This document shows positions 5,720-15,000 of a DNA stretch of 27,981 bases, piece by piece. Origin of the DNA: a virus; IMG/VR virus record IMGVR_UViG_3300024999_002256, positions 1-27,981 of that record, one strand, 5' to 3'. The position numbers and the translations under genes were made by a program. The number at the start of each line of letters is the position of its first letter. Positions within the stretch are counted from its first letter, which is position 1. The notes under the pieces were generated by a model. The model searched no databases, was not told the DNA's origin, and saw nothing but the letters and a program-made list of their open reading frames with translations.

Positions 5720-7324
5720 ATGGGCAAAAATAATATAAAATACACATATGAAGAAGTTAAAATTATTATTAAAGAATATGGTTATGAATTAATTAGTAAA
5801 GAATATATAAATAGTAAAATTAATTTAACATTAAGAGATATTGATGGATATTTATATTTCAGTAATTTAAGTAGAATAATTAAAAATATTCAACCAAGTA
5901 AATTTGGAAATAACAATCCTTATACTTTTACAAATATTAAATTATGGTTTAAATTTAATACTTTTCCATTAGAATTAATCAGTGAAGATTGTATGGATGT
6001 TAAACAAACATTAATATTTAAGGATAAAGAAGGATATTATTACACTATAACTTTTAGTAATATTCAATTAGGAAAAATCCCAAGAAAATTTCATAAAAGT
6101 AATCCTTATACAATTAAAAATATTAAACTGTGGTTAGTATTAAATAACATGTCTAATTTTAAATTAATTACAGGTAAATACGTTGATCGTCAACAACTTA
6201 TTTTTAAAGATAGTAATGGATATATGTATTTGGGTAATTTTAATAGAATGCAACAAGGAGATATTCCTCGCAGATTTGATAAAAGTAATCCTTACACAAT
6301 ACAAAATATGAAATTATGGTGTAAATTAAATAATAAACCTTTTGAATTAATAAGTTACATATATAATGGGACATATGATAATTTACAATGGCAATGTTTA
6401 AAAGAAGAATGTGGAGAAATATTTGAAGCAAATTGGGCATGTATACATAGTGGTAGAGGTTGTAGTGTTTGTGTTGGAAGACAAGTAGGATTATCAAATT
6501 GTCTTGCCACACGAAGACCAGATTGGATATCTGAATGGCATTCAACCAAAAATGGAAACTTAACACCTTGGGACATAACCGAAAATTATAGTAAAGAAGT
6601 TTGGTGGCAATGTGAGAATAATCCTAAGCATATATGGAATATAAGTCCAAATGGTAGAAGTCATCATGATAGTGGTTGTCCTTATTGTTCTGGTAGATTA
6701 CCATCTGAAGATTATAATTTATTAATTATAAATCCTAAACTTTGTGAAGAATGGAATTATGAAAAAAATAATTGTAATATACCAGAACAATATTGCCCTA
6801 GTTCTGGTGATTATGTTTGGTGGAAATGTAAAAAATGTGGATATGAATGGATGGCAAAAATAAGTAACAGGAAAAATGGCAGAGGTTGCCCAGAGTGTGC
6901 TGAATCAAAAGGAGAAAAAGAGATAGACAATATTTTATTAAAGAATAATTGGACGAAAATTATTCAAGAAGAATATGATATATTAAGTAATTTTGATAAA
7001 CAAAAACAATATTACTTTATACCACAAAAAACATTTAAAAACTTACGTGGGGTTGGTAATGGGTTATTGTCTTATGATCATTATTTGCCAAATATTAATC
7101 TTTTAATTGAATATCAAGGGCAGTATCATGATGGTACGGTTAGTAATCAATCTGAAGAAGAATTCATAATACAAAAAGAGCATGATAAACGTAAAAGGGA
7201 ATATGCCGAACAGAATCATATTAAACTCTTAGAGATTTGGTATTGGGATTTTGATAATATAGAAACTATTTTAGATAATTATTTGAGTAATCTAAATAAA
7301 CCAATTGAACAAGTAATAAGATAA
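5720..7324 (+). CDS. Zinc-ribbon, Vsr-like (EDxHD-type) homing endonuclease, 534 aa
   Basis: Modular protein with three parts. Residues ~7-250 hold four repeats of about 60-65 residues, each with a pattern NPYT..NIKLW...N..F.LIS followed by L.FKD..GY.Y and F..IQ.G.IPR.F. The fourth copy has gained cysteine pairs (C226/C231, C248/C251). Residues ~255-395 hold zinc-ribbon repeats (C298/H304 with C320/C323; C370/C373 with C390/C393) and WW.C and EW motifs. Residues ~396-530 form a PD-(D/E)XK fold of the Vsr/I-Bth0305I type, with E399 or E401, D453 (SYDHYLP), E464 (IEYQGQYH), H470 and D489. All catalytic positions are present, so it looks intact. It is a free-standing gene between the toxin and the lipoprotein. 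Such proteins usually act as mobile site-specific nucleases. The start ATG follows GGAGGTTAAAAGAAGAG. Confidence 0.82.
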   Translation: MGKNNIKYTYEEVKIIIKEYGYELISKEYINSKINLTLRDIDGYLYFSNLSRIIKNIQPSKFGNNNPYTFTNIKLWFKFNTFPLELISEDCMDVKQTLIFKDKEGYYYTITFSNIQLGKIPRKFHKSNPYTIKNIKLWLVLNNMSNFKLITGKYVDRQQLIFKDSNGYMYLGNFNRMQQGDIPRRFDKSNPYTIQNMKLWCKLNNKPFELISYIYNGTYDNLQWQCLKEECGEIFEANWACIHSGRGCSVCVGRQVGLSNCLATRRPDWISEWHSTKNGNLTPWDITENYSKEVWWQCENNPKHIWNISPNGRSHHDSGCPYCSGRLPSEDYNLLIINPKLCEEWNYEKNNCNIPEQYCPSSGDYVWWKCKKCGYEWMAKISNRKNGRGCPECAESKGEKEIDNILLKNNWTKIIQEEYDILSNFDKQKQYYFIPQKTFKNLRGVGNGLLSYDHYLPNINLLIEYQGQYHDGTVSNQSEEEFIIQKEHDKRKREYAEQNHIKLLEIWYWDFDNIETILDNYLSNLNKPIEQVIR

Positions 7325-7357
7325 TATTAACCAAATGAAAGGTGTGATTAATATTAT
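7321..7357 (+). terminator. Hairpin overlapping the stop of the endonuclease gene
   Basis: A perfect 10-bp AT-only stem (7321-7330 with 7348-7357, ataatattaa/ttaatattat) has a 17-base loop and is followed by cttataattctt. It is weak, but may terminate transcription or protect the 3' end of the endonuclease mRNA. Confidence 0.4.
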
Positions 7358-7389
7358 CTTATAATTCTTAACATAATTTTAAGTATTTG

Positions 7390-7418
7390 TTGTATCCTCC
7401 TATGGTTTATCATATAAT
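7390..7418 (+). promoter_or_regulatory. Promoter of the lipoprotein gene
   Basis: TTGTAT (7390-7395), 17 bases, TATAAT (7413-7418). The element TCCTCCTA (7395-7402) is an inverted copy of TAGGAGGA at the ribosome-binding site (7443-7450), but it would not be in a transcript from this promoter. Confidence 0.6.
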
Positions 7419-7458
7419 GGTAATAATTATAAAATTCAAATGGTAGGAGGATAATAAT

Positions 7459-7947
7459 ATGAAAAGACTACTAAATTATCTATCGGTTATCATATTGACA
7501 CTCGGACTCGTAGGATGTTCCAATGGCGAACGAGTTTCTTTTTCTTCTATAAATTTAAAACAAGAGCATATTAAAGAGTTTACTTCATCTTTTATAGGTA
7601 GTGCAAATAATATCACAAAATTATCAGCAAGTTTATATAATCAAGCAATTGCTGATAAGATTCCAGAAAGAGAGACATTTGAATTAAAATATGATAACTT
7701 TTCCAAAATAGTTGCATCAAATGATAGAGAATCTGGTTTTAAACTTTATGTTTATAGTTTTGGAGAAAATTATAAGGTATTATCAGCAAATGAATATGTT
7801 TTGAAAAATGCTAAAACACTATACGATGATGGAATTTTGAGTAAAGAAGATTATAATAAGAATATGGAAGAATCTAAAATTAATAAAGTTAAATATTTAC
7901 AAAAAATTAAGATTGATGTTGAGAACATATTAAAATATTACGAATAA
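7459..7947 (+). CDS. Small lipoprotein, 162 aa
   Basis: The N-terminus is a classical lipoprotein signal: basic MKRLL, hydrophobic SVIILTLGLVG and a lipobox LVGC with the lipidated cysteine at residue 20. The mature part (~140 aa) is helical and charged, without domains I recognise. ATG 7459 follows GTAGGAGGAT and has its own promoter, separate from the tail genes. It should be tethered to the outer face of the cytoplasmic membrane. Phage-encoded lipoproteins expressed from their own promoter can block DNA injection by related phages (superinfection exclusion, as for Ltp of phage TP-J34). That role is inferred only from type and context. Confidence 0.85.
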   Translation: MKRLLNYLSVIILTLGLVGCSNGERVSFSSINLKQEHIKEFTSSFIGSANNITKLSASLYNQAIADKIPERETFELKYDNFSKIVASNDRESGFKLYVYSFGENYKVLSANEYVLKNAKTLYDDGILSKEDYNKNMEESKINKVKYLQKIKIDVENILKYYE

Positions 7948-7966
7948 TAAAGAAGGATGTGTAATT

Positions 7967-8521
7967 ATGCAAGAAACAAGCGTAACAATCGAAACTATTA
8001 GAGAAAATGATTACGATATTGGAGTATTGGATTTAAACATTAAAAAATATTTATCACTAACAGAGAAAAAAATATTAATTGAAAAAATATTAGATATATG
8101 TATTATTGAAGAAGATATTAAAAGAATTGATTTTACTTTAAAAGAATTTGCGTATGAGTATATGTTAGTGAATTTATATGCTAGAATTAACATTGGAACA
8201 GAAGATATTGTTGAGATTTATGACGAACTTAAAGAGAAAGGCATAATTAATAAAATTATAACCAATATTCCAGAATCAGAAATTAGATTCATTGATAATG
8301 TTTTACAAAAAGAGATTGAGCAAGTTCAATTAGTAGATAATAGTTTGGCTGGCGTAGTTAGTAAACAATTGAGTAAACTTGTAGAAAAACTCCCAGACAG
8401 CAATGAAATAAATAAAATGATTCCAAAATTAAGTAAGCAAATAAATAAAATATCTCCTGATTCATTTAAATTTCTAACTGACGCTATAGGTTGGAGCAAA
8501 GGGAATAAAGTAGGTGAATAG
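7967..8521 (+). CDS. Putative tail assembly (chaperone-like) protein, 184 aa
   Basis: The protein is cytoplasmic, acidic and mostly helical, with no signal. It starts MQETSVTIETIRENDYD, followed by a helical core (LTEKKILIEKILDICII; FAYEYMLVNLYARI) and a C-terminal helical stretch. The start follows AGAAGGATG about 8 bases upstream, and it ends 4 bases before the next gene. Two small genes immediately before the tape measure gene are the usual place of siphovirus tail assembly chaperones, and size and acidity fit. No slippery sequence for the classical -1 frameshift into the next frame is visible near its end, and the next gene has its own start. The role is therefore from synteny only. Confidence 0.6.
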   Translation: MQETSVTIETIRENDYDIGVLDLNIKKYLSLTEKKILIEKILDICIIEEDIKRIDFTLKEFAYEYMLVNLYARINIGTEDIVEIYDELKEKGIINKIITNIPESEIRFIDNVLQKEIEQVQLVDNSLAGVVSKQLSKLVEKLPDSNEINKMIPKLSKQINKISPDSFKFLTDAIGWSKGNKVGE

Positions 8522-8525
8522 TTAA

Positions 8526-8987
8526 ATGGCATTCGCACAAATAAATTTACAGAAAATATTATCCTCCCCTAATATGCAAAGGCAAATTAATACAATTAGG
8601 CATATGGGGGAATTGCGTCTAACAGAAGCAATATGGGACAATGTATACTCAACGTATAAACCTATGGAATATTTGAGGTCATATGAACTTTTACACTCAG
8701 TGTCGTCTTCATTTAAAATTACTGGTGACACAATAGAAATTAAAGTATTTTGTGATCCAGATAAAATGCATCATTTTAGTATTGTTGATGGCGAATCAAC
8801 TTACATTCCAAGTTTAATTAATTATGGATTTAGTTGGCACGGAATGGAATCTTCTACGCCCGATTATTTTCACAATCGTCCAGAGTCTAAATTTTTAGAA
8901 AAAGCAATTGAGCAAATACAGAAAGATATGAATTCTGCATTGGTTAATGCTGTAATTATGGCAATAAATAGCAATAGATATAGATAA
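8526..8987 (+). CDS. Putative tail/neck protein, HK97 gp10-like pattern, 153 aa
   Basis: The product is a soluble 153-aa protein. It contains YLRSYELLHSVSSSFKITGD, a beta-rich middle (IEIKVFCDPDKMHHFSIVDG) and a C-terminal FHNRPESKFLEKAIEQI segment, where the RP..FLEKAI pattern resembles HK97 gp10-like tail-completion proteins. ATG 8526 follows AGTAGGTGAA, which lies in the end of the previous gene, so the two are coupled. It lies immediately before a terminator and the tape measure gene. Tail completion or tail assembly is the likely job. The family call rests on motif resemblance. Confidence 0.55.
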   Translation: MAFAQINLQKILSSPNMQRQINTIRHMGELRLTEAIWDNVYSTYKPMEYLRSYELLHSVSSSFKITGDTIEIKVFCDPDKMHHFSIVDGESTYIPSLINYGFSWHGMESSTPDYFHNRPESKFLEKAIEQIQKDMNSALVNAVIMAINSNRYR

Positions 8988-8991
8988 ACAC

Positions 8992-9016
8992 CCTCTACAT
9001 TTGTAGGGGATTTTTT
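8992..9016 (+). terminator. Terminator/attenuator before the tape measure gene
   Basis: A 7-bp stem with one G.U pair (8992-8998 with 9003-9009) and a 4-base loop is followed by A and six T. It lies inside the tail operon and would lower expression of the tape measure gene relative to the upstream genes, unless read through. Confidence 0.75.
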
Positions 9017-9048
9017 GTATTCCCTAATAAAATAAGAGAGGTGATGTA

Positions 9049-12000
9049 ATGAATAATAACGATCAATTCGGCGCAATGATTAAAGTAAAAATATCAACAA
9101 CTGCTGCTGAATTAGATGCTCAAATACTTGCTTTATCTAGTCAAATAAAACAAGCAATATCAGTAAAATTAAATATTGATTCAAAAGATATTACTTTAAT
9201 TACAGAAAAAATAAAAGAAGTTCAAAAAAAAGCACAATCAGAAAGTAACAAATCTATTAAGGTTGGAAGTTTTGGAGAAGCCAATCATGAAATGGATAAG
9301 ATATTATACGGAATTGAAAAAATTAGAGGACATTTTGCAACTCTTGGTGAGAATGTAAAAGTTAAACAAGTTTTTAGTAGTGCAGATGCGTCTTTAAAAC
9401 AATTTGAAGTTAGTGTAGATAGACTTAATGGAAAAATAAAAGAAACAAGCAAATTTAAAGTAAATGTAAACACAAATAAAGATGGCATTGAAGAGATGAC
9501 ATTTAATAAAATTACAATGGCTTCTGCAAAGGCAAAAGAAGCAGTAGTAAAAGATGCACAAACAAAAACTGAAGCAGTTAAAAAAGAAGTTAGTGCAGTA
9601 GGAAAATTAATTGATCTTTATAAAGCACAGCGTATTAGTGCAGAACGATTTATGATTGCTTCTGCCAATTTATACAATCAAGGTAAAATGTCTGGAACTA
9701 GCACAGTAGAATTAAAAGAGCAAACAAAATTATTTAATACTCTTAAAGTAGCACAAGCAGAATATAATAAAGATACAGGACAAAGTAGTGCAAAAGGGGT
9801 TGAGGTTCAGAGATTAAAAGCAATTGCTGATTCATATAGACAACAAGAACAATTGCTTAAAAGTGTATATTCACTAAAAGAAAAACTTGTTAAAGTTAAT
9901 CCAACTGACAATGCTAAAGAAATATCTCAATTAGAGAAAATGCTACAGTTGCAAACATTAAGACTTTCATCTTCTCAAAATAGAGCAGAGAATAATAATT
10001 TAGTAGATCAACAACGCTCTGTACAATATTTAGAATTAGAAACTGATTTAAAAAACAAATTAAAATTAGTTACAACTGGTTTAACTGACGCAGAAAATAA
10101 AAGAAATGCCAGTGCTAATCAAACAGCATTAAACAAATTGCAAACTTATGAGAATCAAATAAAAAGATTGCAATCTGGGTTTACATCTCCTGCTACTGGT
10201 ATTAGTGATGAAGGACACTTAAATAACTTAAATATAAAATATGGACAAATTGAAAATACAATTAATCAAGTAAAACAAAGTAGTTTAGGACTTTCAAATG
10301 AACAGCGTAGAGGAATAATTCAAAATATTGCTGACTTAAAATTAGAAATAAAACAGTATCAAGATTTACAACGAATTATGAACACATCTGACACAAAAAC
10401 TTTAAGTCCAAAAGATATTTCATTATATCAAGATACAATGAAAAACAAGGTGTCAAGTTTACAAGTTGGCAAGATAGATACTGTTTTTGCTAGGCCAGAA
10501 ATTATAGCGGAAACAAATCGCTTAACAGAAAGTATAGCAAGGTTTGGAACTACTGGGGGAAAGTCTGCTAAAGAAGTAAATTTACAATTTGCACAACTTA
10601 CTACGTCTGTAAGAAGTGCAACTGCCGAAATTTCTAGGATTAATAGTGCAGCAGATAGTATTGGAACAACTTTTCTGAAAGATATTTTTAAGTTAGGTCT
10701 CTGGTCGGCAGCTGCGACAATTTTTTACCTTCCATTTCGTTCCATTTCTGATGGCCTCCAGTATGTTTACCAGATGGATACAGCTTTAACAGATTTGTCG
10801 AAAGTTGTCGATTTTTCGTCCAGTCAATTAAATGAAATGGCAGATTCAGCAATTAATCTTGGTAAACAACTTGGTAAGTCTAGTGTCGAAATTATGCAAG
10901 GTATGGCAGAATTTGGAAGAATTACCAAGGATCAAAATGAAATAATCGAATTATCCCGTGTTGCGACAATGGCATCGAACGTCACCACAATGACATCTGC
11001 CGAGGCAGCAAAGGCAATTACGACAAGTATGATTACATTTGGTATAGAAGCAAAAGATTCCATGAGAATATTAAATTCCCTTAATGAAGTGCAAAATAAT
11101 TTTAAAGTATCAGCAGAGGACATGGTAGCTTCGATCAGCAAAATCGGGGCAGCGAGCAGGTTAGCCAATACAGATATGGAAGATTTAGAGGGAATGACTG
11201 CAGCAATTGTACAATCTTTAGGAATTTCTGGAAATGAAGCTGGAACAGCCATAAAATCTTTTATGAGTCGTATATATAGAACTGATGAGTCTAATCCTGA
11301 TGAATTAGGGAAAACAGCAAAAGCATTAAAAGAGATTATGAATATTGATACCTCAAAAGCCAATGGTGAGTTAAAGAGCTTTAATGACCTTATTTCTGAA
11401 ATTCAGAGTGGTTGGAAGAATATGTCAAAACAGGAACAATTGGCAGTTTCGCAAAGTATGGGTTCGACTTATCATTATTCGAAATTCGTCGCCTTAATGG
11501 AGTCATATCAGATAAAACTTGATGCAGCAGCGATGGCGAGAAATAGTGAAAACAGTGCTTTAGATGAGAATGCTAAGAAACTTGACTCAATCTCAGGTCG
11601 ATTAGGATTATTGAAAGTAGCATCTGAGGAATTTTGGGCATCAACGATAAATTCCAATACAATAAAGGAAATGGTATCTGCTGTAACATATTTGGTTTCT
11701 ACATTTGCTAATTTAGCAACAATTCTTGCATTAGTAGCAACTGGGTTAGCAATATTTAAAGGAACACAAATTACCGCATCTATTATTGCGTGGGCATCTT
11801 CCTCTGTTACTCTTACTGCATCATTGACCGCAAGTACTAGGGCATTTATTACCAATAGGGCAGCTAATGCTGGTTATACAACACAAATGATTGCTTCAGC
11901 AATAGCAACTAGAGGGATGTCTTTAGCAATGCATGGTTTAAAAGTAGCAATTTTATCAAATCCAATTGGTTTAATTATAGGTGCAATCACGGCAGTAGTT

Positions 12001-15000
12001 ATAGCAATGGATATATTTAATCAAAAACAAGAAGAAAATGCTAGAAAAGCAGAAGAAACGTCTCAAAAAATTAAACAAGAACAAGATGCTTTAAGTGGAT
12101 TATCAGAAGAATATACAAAAATAATTCAATCTGGTAATTTAACTGCTGAGTCAAAATCTCGTTTAAAAGGCATTCAAGATGAGCTTATTAAAACTTACGG
12201 AGCAGAATCAAAAGATTTAGATTTAATAAATGGTAAATATAAAGATCAAATTGGAATAATTGATCAATTAGCAGTTAAAAAGGCCAAAGAACAATTAGCA
12301 TCAATGGGAAATTCTGGTGAAGAAGCTTTAGCAAAATCTAAAGAAGAATCAGTTACTCAAGTATCTTTTGGTAGTTCAAGAAAAGCAAAAGAGGTAAATT
12401 CCGTTATTTCTTCTGTAATGGGAGATTCTGTTGGTCTTACTAATGAAAATAAGCAACTATATGAAATTAATGGAACATTAGAAAAAAGAGTTGAGATCCT
12501 AGAGAAATTAAGTTTAGCATTAGGTGGAATTTCTGATAAAGATAAATTTACAAAAGAATTAATCAAAGAAGTTTCAGATGAATTTAATAAACTCAATGGA
12601 GAACTTAAAGACAATCAAACTATTCTAGATAAATTTCTCCCAAGCAAAAATATAATAGAATTTGATAAGTCGTTTGGAGATGTTAAAAAGCAAGTTGCAG
12701 GATTAAAAGATGAGCTTGCAAAAAATCCAAATGATAAAGGAATAATTAAGCAGTTACAAGACTTACATAATGCTACTTCAGAGAAGAATAATATTGAAGA
12801 ATTTAGATCGCAAATTGATAAATTATTTGAAGGTGTGCCTGATAAAGCAGAAAGTGCTATAAATGGAATCATAGATGTAAAAAAAGCAATAGAGTCAGTA
12901 TCAGAGTCCACAGAATCATATCTCTCTGATTCAAAAGACTTAGCCTCCACAATTGCAAAAATGAATGATGGTCACAAATTAACGACCGAAGAATTATATA
13001 AACTTTTAAAAGCACATCCTGAATTAGCATCTGCTATGACAAAAGTAAATGGTTTATATACAATAGAAAAATCAGCAATTGAAAAAGTAATGGAAGCAAA
13101 AAATAAAGCCCATAAAGAAAGTTTAGATCAAAAAAAAGAAGAACTTGAACAGTCTAAAAAACTATTATTGGCAAAACTTTCTCTTTATGGTCAAGAAGTT
13201 GGCGGTATAACTTCTGTTGAAAAAGCTAAAGAATTAGTTAATTCTCAATCTCTTGCTGATCCTGAAAATAGAGCTGAATATGTAAGTAGGCAATCAATAC
13301 TCAAAGATTTGCAAGCAATAGAAGATGCTCTCAAAGGAATAGATGTATCATCGCAAATAACTCCTAAAGATCTAATAGCATCTGCTAATCCAGACTTAAA
13401 TAAAACATCTAAAGAAATTCTAGAAAATGTTACTGGCCCATATGCTGACTTAATTCGTGAATCTGCAAAACAAAATAAATTATCAGCAACTTTAATAGAC
13501 GCTGTAATTAAAGCAGAATCAGGGTTTAATGCCTCTGCTCGTAATCCATCTGGTGCTTCTGGACTCATGCAATTGATGCCCCTCACAGCCAAAGAACTAG
13601 GAGTATCAAATGTATTTGATTCTGCTCAAAATATTGAAGGTGGTTCAAAATATCTCTCTCAAATGATGTCTGCATTTAATAATGATAAAGAATTAGCATT
13701 AGCAGCCTACAACTGGGGGATCGGTAACGTAAAAAATGCACTTCGCAAATCAGGTGGAGCAACATTTGCAGATATTAGTGGATATGCGCCTAGTGAAACA
13801 AGAAATTATGTTTCAAAAATTATGTCTGATTTTAATGCAAGGAAATCTAATGAAACTGCAGTAGCGGAAATTGGGGATAAAAAATTATCTGATCCATCTT
13901 ATACAGATAATACCGATTCTCTAATAGCAGAAGCAAATGCACAATCCAAACTAACAGCAGAACGCAACAAATCCCTCCAATCAGAAATAGATCAAGCTAA
14001 ATCTTCCAAAGATTATTCTCTAGTCCTCTCTAAAACAACAGAATTAATCCAATCACAATCACTTGAACTACAACAACTCTCTACTGCAAGAGACAAAATA
14101 AATGCATTAAAAGACAATGCTATATCATCATCTCCATTTGGTGATACTTCTCGTTGGTTTAATGATGAAAATGATGCTTCAACTCAATATGTTTCAGAAT
14201 TTAATTCTCAAACTGCAGAAGTTCAGAAAACAATGCAAACTTTATTTGAAACTATGCAGAAATTAAGAAAAGCATGGATGTCTAATAAACAAGCAGTTGA
14301 TGATTTAACAACTTCTCAATCAAAACTCAAACAATCCCTCCTAGACATCCAATCATCTCAAGCAGATGAAGCAATAACAGCATTAAAAGCATATTATCAA
14401 AATGAAAAAGAATTAGCAGAAGAAGCACACACTAATAAAGTAAAACTTGCTGAAAAAGCTCATCAAGACGTATTAGACAATCTTGAATCAGAAGAAAAAG
14501 CATATGAAGAAACAATTAATGCTCAAATTAAAGCAATTGATAAATTAGCTGATGCAGAAAATTACACAAAAAATCTTAATAAATCTCAATCTGAAGCTCA
14601 AACTATTCAAAGTCAAATTAATATCTATTCTAGAGATACGTCTGTAGAAGGAAGAGCAAAATTAGCAGAACTTCAAGCTCAATTAGCAGAGAAAAATTCA
14701 TCTATTGAAGATATGCAAAATTCTCATACAATTGAACTTCGTAAACAAAATCTTCAAGATTCTTTAGATTCTATTAAAAAAGAATTAGAATCACAGAAAA
14801 ATGCTGAAAATGAAAAATATAATGCAACAAAAAATAGGTTAGATGAAGAGAAAATTGCATTAGATGCTCATTATAAAGCAATTATGGAAGATGAAGCAAT
14901 TTTTGCAACAATTAGACAAGGAATTATTGATGGCAATATTACTAAAATTAATGTTGCATTAACTAAATTTAGTGATGATTTTACTATTGATTTGGTTACA

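Noticed and set aside
7395-7450. TCCTCCTA/TAGGAGGA inverted repeat as a translational control hairpin of the lipoprotein
   Set aside because: The upstream arm lies between the -35 and -10 boxes and would not be part of the mRNA from the recognised promoter.
8490-8530. Programmed -1 frameshift linking the two tail assembly genes, as in lambda G/GT
   Set aside because: No slippery heptamer is visible near the stop at 8519-8521, and the second gene has its own ATG and ribosome site.
9285-13592. Several minus-strand frames of 67-143 aa inside the tape measure gene
   Set aside because: They are shadows of a strongly coding, domain-rich gene, with hydrophobic low-complexity translations and no ribosome sites.
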